A stretch of DNA of 64,000 nt. Origin: Mycobacterium sp. E2733 (lineage in GTDB: Bacteria > Actinomycetota > Actinomycetes > Mycobacteriales > Mycobacteriaceae). The notes under the pieces were generated by a model. That model saw only the letters and a program-made list of their open reading frames with translations. It had not been told where the DNA came from and searched no databases. Shown here piece by piece: positions 35,671-44,397 of this stretch (position 1 is the first letter of the stretch; each line of letters opens with the position of its first letter). The stretch is taken from contig NZ_LZJZ01000021.1 of NCBI RefSeq assembly GCF_001667585.1, positions 62,001 to 126,000 on the forward strand, in the 5' to 3' direction. A program made the position numbers and the translations under genes.

Positions 35671-37980
35671 CTAGCTTGTGTGCGCGGGTCGGAATCGGGC
35701 TTGATCCTCGATGATCGTCACCGGGATGCCGTTGAGTGCGCCGTTGCCGGACGGTTCGTCGATAAACGTCGGCAGGGAAAGCACATTCGTGTTGACGCCC
35801 GGGGAGCTGTTGGCCACCGCCATGCGGGTGCCCGGCTTGCCGTGTCCCCAGCCGTGAGGCATCGAAACCACGCCCGGCTTGATCGCTTCGGTGACCTCGA
35901 CCGGCACCTTGATTTCCCCGGCGGCCGATTTCACGGTGACGACGTCGTCGTTTTCGATGCCGCAACGGGCCGCGTCATCGGGGTGAATCAGTAACGTGCA
36001 GCGGTCCTTTCCCTTCATCAGCGCGGGCACGTTGTGGAACCAGGTGTTGTTCGAGCGCAGGTGTCGGCGGCTCACCAGGACCAGGGGCTGGGCCGGCCGG
36101 TCCATCCGGGCGGCCAGCCGGGGCAGGTCATCAAGCAGGTATTGCGGGGCGAGCCGGATCTTCTTGTCGGGCGTGCCCAGGATGTCCGGCAGCTGTGGGA
36201 CCATCGGGCCGAAGTCGATGCCGTTCGGGTGGGCCTTCAGTAGATCCAACGTGAGCCCGCCCGGGTTCTTCCCGTACTGATCCCCGAAGGGTCCGGTACG
36301 AAGCGTGAGATCCAGGATCCGCTCGGGGCCGCCTTGGTCGTAGAGCTCGCGAATCTCCGCCCCGTCGACGCCGCGGGTGAAGGCCAGGTAGTCGAAGAAG
36401 CCGTCGTCGATTGCGGCGACGTCAACATCTTCGGCCGGTGTGCCGGTGCACAAACCGGTCAGCCGGATCAGGATCTCCCATTCGTGCGGGCGGTCTCCCG
36501 GATCGAACACCGGGGCCGAGTAATTCGCAATGCTGTGGATGGCGAAAAGCAGGATCAGGTCGTCGTGGTGGGGCTGTTCGAGCGGGGACAGCCCGGGCAG
36601 GATCACATCGGCGTGCCGCGTCGTCTCGTTGAGCCAAAGATCAACGGAGATCATGGCTTCCAGCATCGGCAGGACTTCGTCGAGCTTGTCGCCGCCCGGG
36701 GTCGACAGGACCGGGTTGCCGGCGACGGTGATCAGGGCCTTGAGCTGTCCCTCGCCCGGGGTGGCGATCTCTTCGGCCATGCAGGACACGGGAGCCTGGC
36801 CGAGCACTTCCTTCGCCCCGCGCACGCGGGTGTGCCAGCGGCCGAATTCCGGGAGGCCACCTTCGAGGCCGGGCAGCGGCTGGGTGGTGATCGACCAGGC
36901 CGCCGGTTTGGGGTACATCGCTCCCCCGGGAACATCGAAATGGCCGGTCAAGATGTTGATGACGTCGACCAGCCAGCTGGCGAGGCTGCCAAACTCTTGA
37001 TTGCACAGACCAATTCGTCCGTACACCACCGACCTTTCGGTGCCGGCGAGCTCGCGGGCCAGGAGCCGGATGCGGTCCTCGTCGATGCCGGTGACGGCGC
37101 TGACCCGTTCCGGGGGCCAGTCCGCGGCGACCCGGCGCATCGTGTCGACACCGTCGACGTGTGGTCCGGGATCGATCAGGTCCTCGGCAAACAGCGTGTG
37201 CGCCACGGCCAGCAGCAGCGCGGCATCGGTCCCGGGCACGATGGGAAGCCACTCGTCGGCGCGGGCAGCGGTCTGCGTGCGCACCGGGTCGATGACGATC
37301 ACCTTGCCGCGCTTGCGGATTTGGTCGATCAGACCCATCACGTCGGGGGCGGCCAGCAAGGACCCCTGGGACGCGGCGGGGTTCGCGCCCATGATCACCA
37401 TCAGGTCGGTGCGTTCGATGTCGGGCACCGGGAAGTTCCACCAGAGGCCGTACATCAGGTGCGACGACAGGTTTTTCGGCCACTGGTCGACTGTCCCCGG
37501 CGAATACGTGATCGGCATGCCGGACATGCCCATCAGCACGCCCGCGTACCGGGCCAGTGAAAACGAATGCGCCAGCGGGTTGCCGGTGTAGGCGGTGACC
37601 GCGCCGATGCCGTACTTTTCGATCACCGGCGTCAGCAGTTCGGTGCACCGGCGGAACGCCGTGTCCCAGCTGACCTCCTGCCACTGCCCGTCGACCTTGA
37701 TCATGGGCTGGCGGATGCGGTCCGGGTCGTCGTGGATCGCCGCAAGTGAGACGCCCTTGGGGCAGATGTGTCCGCGGCTCCAGACGTCGTCGCGGTTTCC
37801 CCTGATGCCCGTAACCCTGCCGCCGTCGACCTGAATCTCCAAGCCGCACATAGCTTCACACAGTGGGCAGGTGCGTAGATGCCTGCCGTCTTCGCCCGTC
37901 GTCGTCACCCACCCACTGTATTCCGCTACCGACCGTCGCGGAAGTGGCAAATCCGGCGCGGCGGCGTCGTTCAGTTTCAT
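35671..37980 (-). CDS. 4Fe-4S molybdopterin oxidoreductase (formate-dehydrogenase-like)
   Basis: 769 residues, DMSO-reductase superfamily. The N-terminal 4Fe-4S motif is C38-x2-C41-x3-C45-x27-C73 (RTCPLCEAMCG, HICPKG). Molybdopterin-binding segments follow (MVIMGANPAASQG, VIVIDPVRTQTA), and the C-terminal MPT-binding domain carries SMPHGWGHG. A Cys or selenocysteine Mo ligand as in FdhF is not evident near residue 150, so formate is not assured as substrate. The start may alternatively be GTG at 37908. No membrane subunit gene is adjacent. Confidence 0.9.
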   Translation of the reverse strand: MKLNDAAAPDLPLPRRSVAEYSGWVTTTGEDGRHLRTCPLCEAMCGLEIQVDGGRVTGIRGNRDDVWSRGHICPKGVSLAAIHDDPDRIRQPMIKVDGQWQEVSWDTAFRRCTELLTPVIEKYGIGAVTAYTGNPLAHSFSLARYAGVLMGMSGMPITYSPGTVDQWPKNLSSHLMYGLWWNFPVPDIERTDLMVIMGANPAASQGSLLAAPDVMGLIDQIRKRGKVIVIDPVRTQTAARADEWLPIVPGTDAALLLAVAHTLFAEDLIDPGPHVDGVDTMRRVAADWPPERVSAVTGIDEDRIRLLARELAGTERSVVYGRIGLCNQEFGSLASWLVDVINILTGHFDVPGGAMYPKPAAWSITTQPLPGLEGGLPEFGRWHTRVRGAKEVLGQAPVSCMAEEIATPGEGQLKALITVAGNPVLSTPGGDKLDEVLPMLEAMISVDLWLNETTRHADVILPGLSPLEQPHHDDLILLFAIHSIANYSAPVFDPGDRPHEWEILIRLTGLCTGTPAEDVDVAAIDDGFFDYLAFTRGVDGAEIRELYDQGGPERILDLTLRTGPFGDQYGKNPGGLTLDLLKAHPNGIDFGPMVPQLPDILGTPDKKIRLAPQYLLDDLPRLAARMDRPAQPLVLVSRRHLRSNNTWFHNVPALMKGKDRCTLLIHPDDAARCGIENDDVVTVKSAAGEIKVPVEVTEAIKPGVVSMPHGWGHGKPGTRMAVANSSPGVNTNVLSLPTFIDEPSGNGALNGIPVTIIEDQARFRPAHTS

Positions 37981-38164
37981 GCGTGGCGTGACGGCCAGGG
38001 ACCGAGATCAATTCCCGTGTGCGGAATGGGCATCGACGGTTGGGGCGTTGACCGACGCGGAGAGCATCCCTTGAAACACATTTGAGTTTGACCAGTCAGC
38101 TGTACAAGCGCGACGCGCCGGCCCTAGCGTCGACGCAGGAAACTTCGGGAAGGGAGCTGGCTCG

Positions 38165-38347
38165 TTGAGCGATCCACGGCACCCGTCGGGCATCGATTAT
38201 CTGCGCGATGAAGTCCTCAGCCGCCTGGACGCACGACCCTTCGAGGACTGGTCGCCCGCCCTGCTGCGGGCCCTCATCGCCGTCTTCGATCTGAACGGGG
38301 TGACACCGGCTGTGCCACAAGGCTTCCGGCCCCACGTCGTGAGGTGA
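38165..38347 (+). CDS. Small protein (60 aa) of unknown function
   Basis: TTG start at 38165 with a GGGAAGGGAG site about 10 bases upstream. 60 residues (DYLRDEVLSRLDARPFEDW, LLRALIAVFDLNG), predominantly helical and soluble. No recognised domain. It is the only coding candidate between the molybdoenzyme (divergent) and the SnoaL-like gene at 38475. Confidence 0.5.
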   Translation: MSDPRHPSGIDYLRDEVLSRLDARPFEDWSPALLRALIAVFDLNGVTPAVPQGFRPHVVR

Positions 38348-38474
38348 ATTCCCACGTTTGAGCTCGCTTGCTGTGATGACTGTCCCGTTGCTCGCCCCCT
38401 GCGTACGCTAGTCATCCAACACAGAAAGACCCTGCGATACGGCGCGAAAGCGCTCCTGACGAGGAGTCACGACG

Positions 38475-38924
38475 GTGGAGACGTGGGAACTGATCGCCCG
38501 CGAGCGAGTCCGCGACACATTGGCGCAATACAACTGGTCCGGCGACGCCGGCCGCCTCGAGGAACTTGCGGAAACGTTCTGCGCAGACGGCGTCCTCGAG
38601 ATACGCGGCTTTGAGCCGCTGCGCGGGCGATCCGCGATCATCACCTTCCTCGGCGGCGTCACCGGCAACGTCGCCGCCGGCGCCCGCGTCAAGCCCGTGG
38701 TCCGGCACAACGTCACCAATCTGCTGTTCACCGCATTGACCCGCGAAGCGGCGCATGTCTCGTCGTACTTCACGGTGGTCACCCACATCGGGTTCGACCA
38801 TTTCGGCCGTTATCGCGACACCCTCGTGCCCCGGGATGACACCTGGCTGATCAAGCATCGCAAGGTGTCGACCGACTGGGCGGCGCCCGAGTCGGGCATG
38901 GCAAGGCAGCCGGCGGGCGGCTGA
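38475..38924 (+). CDS. SnoaL/NTF2-like protein
   Basis: 149 residues starting GTG at 38475, with a GAGGAG site upstream. The alpha+beta cone fold of the SnoaL-like/NTF2 family is suggested by an initial helix (RERVRDTLAQYNW), AETFCADGVLEIRG, LRGRSAIITFL and alternating beta strands HVSSYFTVVTHIGFDHFGRYRD. Members are hydratases, isomerases or small-ligand binders in catabolic clusters; catalytic residues are not identifiable. Confidence 0.8.
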   Translation: METWELIARERVRDTLAQYNWSGDAGRLEELAETFCADGVLEIRGFEPLRGRSAIITFLGGVTGNVAAGARVKPVVRHNVTNLLFTALTREAAHVSSYFTVVTHIGFDHFGRYRDTLVPRDDTWLIKHRKVSTDWAAPESGMARQPAGG

Positions 38925-39069
38925 GTCCTGCGCTGAGATGAACGCGGGTGGCGATTTCGTTAAATGTCTCGCTCAGATGTTTGCCTGAGACCGCTCAACG
39001 GCTACAGATAGGAATCACACCTAGAGATTGCAGTCAACCGTGATTGCGTTCGCCGGTGGGGCCCGGGGC

Positions 39070-39097
39070 TGACCACAGGTCACGTGACCAGCGGTCA
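39070..39097. promoter_or_regulatory. Tandem TGACC-N3-GGTCA operator upstream of WS/DGAT gene
   Basis: Two copies of a perfect 5-bp-arm palindrome: TGACCACAGGTCA (39070-39082) and TGACCAGCGGTCA (39085-39097), separated by CG. Together they form a larger symmetric element centred on GGTCACGTGACC. It ends 26 bp upstream of the chosen ATG at 39124. The element looks like a double operator for a dimeric regulator not encoded nearby. Confidence 0.6.
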
Positions 39098-39123
39098 TGG
39101 CCGCACAATCGAGACGAGCGGAA

Positions 39124-40515
39124 ATGCAACGGCTTAGTGGATTAGACGCGTTCTTTTTGTACCTAGAGTCCCCGACGCAGCCGCTGAATGTTTGCTGCGT
39201 GCTGGAGCTGGACCCCCGAGAGATGCCCGGGGGCTACACGTTCGGCCACTTCCGGGAGGCGCTGTCGGCGCGGGTGGACGCGGTCCCGGAATTCCGCCTC
39301 AAGCTGGCTGACAACCAACTGAACTTCGACCACCCGGTCTGGGTCGACGACGACCGTTTCGACCTGGCGCGGCATCTCCACCGGGTTGCGCTGCCGTCGC
39401 CGGGGGGGTCCCGGGAGTTAGCGGAGATCTGCGGGCACCTCGCCGGGCTGGCACTGGATCGTGATCGCCCGCTGTGGGAGATGTGGGTGATCGAGGGCCT
39501 CCACGGCGATGCGCTATCGGTCGTCCTCAAGGCCCACCACGCGGTGGTCGACGGGGTCGGCGGGGCCAACCTGCTCGCCCAGTTGTGCAGCACCGTGCCG
39601 GACGCCCTGGCGCCGGAACCCGCCGCCCGCGCGGGCGCCGCGAATGCCGTTCAGATCGCCGCGTCCGGCCTCATCGGGGCCGGTTTGCGGCCGTTGCGCC
39701 TGGCCAAGGTCGTCCCGGCAACCGCCCTGACGCTGGCGCAAACGTTTCTCCGCGCGCGCGGCGGCGGACACACGATGGCCGCGCCGTTCGCGGCGCCGCA
39801 CACGGCGTTCAACGGCCCGTTCACCCGGCGGCGCAACGTCGCCTTGACGACGCTTGACCTCGAGGACGTCAAGAAGGTCAAAAACAGGTTCGGAGTCACG
39901 ATCAACGACGTCGTGACGGCGCTGTGCGCGGGCGCGCTGCGACAGTTCTTCTTGGACCGCAACGAGCTATCGGACAGCCCGATGGTGGCCAGCGTGCCGG
40001 TCTCGGTGCGAGGCAAATCCGACCGGCCGGGCCGAAACCAGACCACCTGGATGCTCTGCCGGCTCGAAACCCACATCGGCGATCCGGCCGAACGGCTGAG
40101 CAGCATCGCGCAGGGCAACGCCGCGGCCAAAGACCATGCCGCCGCCATGGGTCCCAGCCTGCTGCAGGACTGGACGCAGGTGGCCGGGCAGACCATGTTC
40201 GGCGCCGCGATGAAGCTGCTGCCCCGTATCCCATTACCCGAGAAACCGCCGCACAACCTGGTGCTGTCCAACGTGCCCGGGCCGCAGGAGCAGCTCTATT
40301 TCATGGGCTGCCGGGTCGACGCCATGTATCCGCTCGGCCCGATCATCGCCGGTGCCGGGCTCAACATCACCGTCATGTCGCTCAACGGCCGACTCGGCGT
40401 CGGCCTCATCTCGTGCCCCGACCTGGTCGCCGACCTCTGGGACCTGGCCGACACGTTTCCCGCGGCGCTCAAAGAGCTGCTGAATTGCAGCGAATCGAGC
40501 CACCAGCAGACCTGA
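39124..40515 (+). CDS. Wax ester synthase/diacylglycerol acyltransferase (WS/DGAT, Tgs-like)
   Basis: 463 residues. The acyl-CoA-dependent catalytic motif HHAVVDG is at 138-144; the conserved QLSTVP-type helix, NDVVTALCAGALR and the C-terminal NVPGPQEQLYFMG/GLNITVMSLNG signatures are present. Transfers acyl chains to diacylglycerol or fatty alcohols for storage lipid. The ATG at 39124 fits the usual MxRLSGLDAFFLYLE start; an in-frame ATG at 39097 lies inside the palindromic operator. The HsaD-like hydrolase follows 27 bp downstream. Confidence 0.93.
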   Translation: MQRLSGLDAFFLYLESPTQPLNVCCVLELDPREMPGGYTFGHFREALSARVDAVPEFRLKLADNQLNFDHPVWVDDDRFDLARHLHRVALPSPGGSRELAEICGHLAGLALDRDRPLWEMWVIEGLHGDALSVVLKAHHAVVDGVGGANLLAQLCSTVPDALAPEPAARAGAANAVQIAASGLIGAGLRPLRLAKVVPATALTLAQTFLRARGGGHTMAAPFAAPHTAFNGPFTRRRNVALTTLDLEDVKKVKNRFGVTINDVVTALCAGALRQFFLDRNELSDSPMVASVPVSVRGKSDRPGRNQTTWMLCRLETHIGDPAERLSSIAQGNAAAKDHAAAMGPSLLQDWTQVAGQTMFGAAMKLLPRIPLPEKPPHNLVLSNVPGPQEQLYFMGCRVDAMYPLGPIIAGAGLNITVMSLNGRLGVGLISCPDLVADLWDLADTFPAALKELLNCSESSHQQT

Positions 40516-40542
40516 CCGCCACGGCATGGCAAGGTGGCACCC

Positions 40543-41406
40543 GTGGCCGACACCGTTACGCAGCAGGACCTGCGTGAAATCAACACTCCCAAGGGCGCTT
40601 TGCGCTACTACGACTGCGGCCCGGAATCCGCTCCGGTGTTGCTGTTCCTGCACGGCTCGGGACCGGGCGTCACCGGCTGGCGGAACTTCCGCGGCATACT
40701 GCCCAGGTTCGCCGAGCGGTTCCGCTGCCTGATCCTGGAGTTTCCCGGGTTCGGGGTCAGCGACGATTTCGGCGGCCATCCGATGGTCGCCGCGTTCGGC
40801 ACCGTGCCACCCTTCCTGGACGCGCTCGGTGTCCAGCGGGTGCACATCGTCGGGAATTCGATGGGCGGCGGCGTCGGCATCAACTTCGCCACCCACAGCC
40901 CCGACCGCGTCGACCGATTGGTGACCATCGGCGGCATCGGGACCAACATCTTCAGCCCCAGCCCCAGCGAGGGCATCCGGCTGCTGCAGGAGTTCGTCGA
41001 GGACCCCACCCGGCAGCGGCTGGTCGACTGGCTCAAGTCGATGGTCTACGACCAGGCGCTGATCACCGAGGAACTCATCGAGGAGCGCTGGGAGCTGGCC
41101 ACCGACCCGGACACGCTCGCCGCCGCGCGGCGCATGTACGGGAAGGCGGCCTTCGCCGCGATGAACGCCGCGATGGCCGCCTCCGACCGCCCGCTGCCGT
41201 GGGCCGTCATGCACAAGCTCACGGCGCCCACCCTGCTGACGTGGGGGCGCGACGACCGGGTGAGCCCGCCGGACATGGCGCTCATCCCGATGCGCACCAT
41301 CCCCAACGCGGAGTTGCACATCTTTCCCAACTCCGGTCACTGGGCGATGATCGAGGCGAAAGAGGCGTTCGAGAGCACCGTGCTGGCTTTTCTCTCGCGC
41401 GGCTAA
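40543..41406 (+). CDS. Meta-cleavage-product C-C hydrolase, HsaD/BphD-like
   Basis: 287 residues from the GTG at 40543 (AAGGTGG site; GTG at 40534 is an alternative). The alpha/beta-hydrolase signature of C-C bond hydrolases is clear: HGSGPGVTGWRNF oxyanion loop, nucleophile Ser106 in GNSMGGG, Asp238 in GRDDRVSP and His266 in NSGHWAMIE. It would split the ring-opened product of an extradiol dioxygenase; an HsaC-like dioxygenase is encoded 4.2 kb away. Its stop abuts the convergent SnoaL gene. Confidence 0.9.
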   Translation: MADTVTQQDLREINTPKGALRYYDCGPESAPVLLFLHGSGPGVTGWRNFRGILPRFAERFRCLILEFPGFGVSDDFGGHPMVAAFGTVPPFLDALGVQRVHIVGNSMGGGVGINFATHSPDRVDRLVTIGGIGTNIFSPSPSEGIRLLQEFVEDPTRQRLVDWLKSMVYDQALITEELIEERWELATDPDTLAAARRMYGKAAFAAMNAAMAASDRPLPWAVMHKLTAPTLLTWGRDDRVSPPDMALIPMRTIPNAELHIFPNSGHWAMIEAKEAFESTVLAFLSRG

Positions 41407-41883
41407 TCAGACCGACCCCGTCAGGCCTCTGGTCAACAGGTCGTGCGCGTCCGGATTGCCGTCCAGGACGCGGGTGGTACGCACGCCGATACGCCACTCA
41501 CCGTCGCTGCGCAGCAGCGTGAAGTGGTTTGCGGCACAACGCCATACGCGATAACCGTCGCCGTCACGCACCAGCACCAAAGACTCGCACACCGCCACCG
41601 CCGAGTCGCCGGTGACCGTGACGACGCACGGCCCGAGGAAGTGACCGCATCCCTTGGCCACCAGGTTCTGGTGCGCCGACGAGCGCACCATGGCGTGCAC
41701 CTGCTCCCGGCCCTCCATGCGCCGGCCGTCGACGTCGTAGATTCCGTCGTCTGCCCACAACCGCGCGGCCGCATCGGCGTCACCGGCATCCACCGCCGGA
41801 CCGTACGAGGCGATCAGCCGCGCGATATCGCGTTCGTCCTCAAGCCGGCGCAGCCGCGCGGACAGGTCGTCGACGTCACTCAC
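41407..41883 (-). CDS. SnoaL-like nuclear-transport-factor-2 family protein
   Basis: 158 residues, GTG start with GAGGAGC upstream. Pattern of an NTF2-like fold: helix LEDERDIARLIASYGPAVDAGDADAAARLWADDG, then IYDVDGRRMEGREQVHAMV and beta strands with VWRCAANHFTLLRSDGEWRIGVRTTRVLDG. Possible small-molecule isomerase or dehydratase; active residues are not assignable. It ends one base from the C-C hydrolase stop. Confidence 0.85.
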   Translation of the reverse strand: MSDVDDLSARLRRLEDERDIARLIASYGPAVDAGDADAAARLWADDGIYDVDGRRMEGREQVHAMVRSSAHQNLVAKGCGHFLGPCVVTVTGDSAVAVCESLVLVRDGDGYRVWRCAANHFTLLRSDGEWRIGVRTTRVLDGNPDAHDLLTRGLTGSV

Positions 41884-42232
41884 GGTTGCTCCTCATCGTC
41901 GGGATCGCCACAGCGGACCATTACCCAGCCCCCACAGGTTAGGACGAACGGCATCAGCATCAACGGCCGACCGGCCGCGGTCCACAACGGGCGTAACCAT
42001 AACGACGCGTTGGGGTTTGCCAAGTAGATGAATCAGGCGCCTCGAACGTTTTGATCGAAGCGACCCAAGCAGCGGAAATCCACGATGCGGTCGGCAGGTT
42101 GGCGCCCGCCGGCGTCGACGTTGTCACCCTGGCGGTTCGGGTGGGCGCAAAGGTCCCCTGGGGTGAGGTTTCCCGCTCCACGCTGACGCGGCGGTGCGGG
42201 CGGGGCGCCGGTCGCACGAGCATGGTGACCAT
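41884..42232. other. Intergenic region without a supported gene
   Basis: About 350 bp between the SnoaL-like start and the broken SDR. Both strands have open frames but none with family resemblance or ribosome site. Adjacent DNA contains gene decay (see 42233-42525), so this may be eroded coding sequence. Confidence 0.4.
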
Positions 42233-42525
42233 TCATTCAGTCGGCCGCTCATGTCGCCTTCTGCGTGAGGCCGCGTCTACGACGAGTTGTGTGCCCGTGA
42301 TGTAGCGGGCCTCCTCCGAGGCCAGGAAAATCACCGCATTGGCAACGTCGACGGGCTCCACCCACGGCACCGGCAGCAGGTTGCGCGCCTGCAGCACTTC
42401 CGCGGCATCCGCGGCGGTCGGGTGATCGAGATCCGGCGCAAGCGTCGAAACGTCTTGTCGTTGAGCACCATCGGGGTCGCGACCGCCCCGGGATGAACGG
42501 TGTTGACCCCAAGGAGTCTCTTCAT
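42233..42525 (-). pseudogene. C-terminal remnant of an SDR, frameshifted
   Basis: The minus strand encodes the end of a mycofactocin-type SDR in pieces: GVNTVHPGAVATPMVLNDKTF in one frame, then LAPDLDHPTAADAAEV, VPWVEPVDVANAVIFLASEEARYITGTQLVVDA in a second, and GLTQKAT-stop back in another. At least two frameshifts are needed to read it, and the N-terminal ~180 residues with cofactor and catalytic sites are missing. It overlaps the end of the Baeyer-Villiger gene. In the other cluster an intact SDR also follows a Baeyer-Villiger gene. Confidence 0.75.
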
Positions 42526-44138
42526 CGCGGCGTCTCAACCAGCTCGAAGCCCGGGTAACCGGCTCTGGCCACCTCGTCGCAGATGTCGTTATAGGTCGCG
42601 AAGCCACCGACGAATAGCATGAATCCCCTTGGTTTTCCAGGCACGTTGGCGCCCATGTACCAGGAGTCCGCCTTGGTGAACAGCGTGGCCTCCGCACGTC
42701 GGGCACAGTCGGCTCCCCAGCCGTCGACGGCATCGCGGGTCGCTTCGATTGCGGCCAGACCGTGGTCATCCAGGTAAGCAATGGCTGCGGCGATCCAATT
42801 CACCTGCGCCTCGGCGTGCAGCACCATGTTCGCCAGCACGGCGGGGGCCCCTGGGCCGGAGATCAGGAACAGGTTGGGAAATCCGTCGACGCCCAGCCCC
42901 AGGTAGGTGCGCGGCCCCTGTGCCCATTGGTCCCGTAACCGAAGACCGCCGCGTCCGATGATGTCGATTTTGGCCAACGCACCCGTGAGGGCGTCGAAAC
43001 CGGTTGCCAGCACGATCATATCGATGTCGTAGTGCGCGGCAGCGGTTTTGATGCCGGTGGTGTCCACGGATTCGATCGGTGTGTCGCGCACGCTGATGAG
43101 CGACACGTTCGGCCGGTTGAAGGTGCTGAAGTAGTTGCTGTCGGTGCAGATCCGCTTTGTGCCGATCGGGTGGTCGTTGGGAATGAGCAGGTCCGCCAGC
43201 GCAGGGTCGTCGATGACCGCGCGCACCTTCTCCTCGTAGAACTTTCGGGCCTCGTCGTTGGCGGTCATGTCGGTCATCTGATCAGGGAACGTCTTAGAGA
43301 ACAGCACACCGCCCAGCTGCCAACGCTTATCGAACGCCGCCCGACGTTCCTCCGGCGTGAACTCCATCGTCGGCTTCGGCGCCGTGATGTGTGGTGACCC
43401 GCCGCTGCTGCGCCACGAAAGCCGCCGCCGTTCTGCGTAGTTCGCCTTGACGTCGTCGAGTTCCCGTTCGCTCAACGGCTTGTTTCCGGCTGGGACACTG
43501 TAGTTGGGCGTGCGCTGGAAGACAAAGAGATGCCTGGCGTGTGCGGCGATGATCGGAATCGATTGAATGCCAGACGAACCGGTGCCGATAACGGCGACCC
43601 GCTTTCCCTCAAATTCGACGGGATGCTGTGGCCAGGCGGCGGTGTGGTAGATCTCGCCCGCGAACGAATCGAGGCCGTGGAAGTTCGGCGTCAGAGCCGC
43701 TGACAGTGGCCCGGTCGCCATCAGGCAGAACCGGGCGGAGAGCACGTCACCGCGGTCGGTGGTGACCACCCAGCGAAGCATCGTTTCGTCCAGCGCCGAG
43801 GACACGACGCGGGTGCCAAATGTGATGTCGCGGCGCAGGTCGAGTTTGTCGGCCACCCAGTTCAGGTACGCGAGGATCTCCGCCTGGGTGGCGTACTTCT
43901 CGGTCCAGTTCCACTGTTGCTGCAGTTCATCGGAGAACGAATAGCAATAATCGACGCTTTCGACGTCACAGCGCGCCCCCGGGTATCGGTTGTAGTACCA
44001 GGTGCCGCCCAGCTCCGGCGCCGCCTCCAGGACCCGCACGGACAGTCCCTGACTGCGTAGCTTGTGCAGGGCGTAGAGGCCGGCGAACCCGGCGCCGACC
44101 ACGACAACGTCGACCAGCTCCGCGCTACTCACAGGCAC
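42522..44138 (-). CDS. Baeyer-Villiger FAD monooxygenase
   Basis: 538 residues from GTG at 44138 (GTG at 44132 possible). FAD motif VVGAGFAGLYAL, GGTWYYNRYPGARCDVES, intact fingerprint FAGEIYHTAAWP, NADPH motif IGTGSSGIQSIPI and C-terminal ATGFDALTGALAKID. Converts cyclic or aryl ketones to lactones/esters. Very similar to the enzyme at 20884, but with the fingerprint His kept. The upstream gene is the divergent HsaA-like operon; the SDR remnant trails it. Confidence 0.92.
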   Translation of the reverse strand: MPVSSAELVDVVVVGAGFAGLYALHKLRSQGLSVRVLEAAPELGGTWYYNRYPGARCDVESVDYCYSFSDELQQQWNWTEKYATQAEILAYLNWVADKLDLRRDITFGTRVVSSALDETMLRWVVTTDRGDVLSARFCLMATGPLSAALTPNFHGLDSFAGEIYHTAAWPQHPVEFEGKRVAVIGTGSSGIQSIPIIAAHARHLFVFQRTPNYSVPAGNKPLSERELDDVKANYAERRRLSWRSSGGSPHITAPKPTMEFTPEERRAAFDKRWQLGGVLFSKTFPDQMTDMTANDEARKFYEEKVRAVIDDPALADLLIPNDHPIGTKRICTDSNYFSTFNRPNVSLISVRDTPIESVDTTGIKTAAAHYDIDMIVLATGFDALTGALAKIDIIGRGGLRLRDQWAQGPRTYLGLGVDGFPNLFLISGPGAPAVLANMVLHAEAQVNWIAAAIAYLDDHGLAAIEATRDAVDGWGADCARRAEATLFTKADSWYMGANVPGKPRGFMLFVGGFATYNDICDEVARAGYPGFELVETPR

Positions 44139-44242
44139 GGACGGTATGTTCCACCACCTCGACCGCCGGGGCCGGTTCCCGTTCACCGGACACTGCGGTG
44201 ACGTTCTCCCGGCCATCGGGCAAGCGAGCCAAACGACCGGCT

Positions 44243-44274
44243 GCCGGGCCTGGTCCCGGCGTGCCAGGCCCGGC
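44243..44274. repeat. GC-rich inverted repeat between divergent genes
   Basis: Perfect 11-bp arms (GCCGGGCCTGG / CCAGGCCCGGC, 44243-44253 and 44264-44274) around a 10-base loop. It sits between two divergent starts, where a terminator is not expected, so it may be a protein-binding or transcript-folding element. Confidence 0.4.
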
Positions 44275-44397
44275 CGGTGCGCCCCGCATTGTGCATTCAA
44301 TTCTGACCGCTTTTGCTTCCGCTCATCGGGAACGGCTTCGGCTGGGGCACGAACTGCGGTAGACCATTACTAAGCCCCCAGACGTAAGGACACCAAC

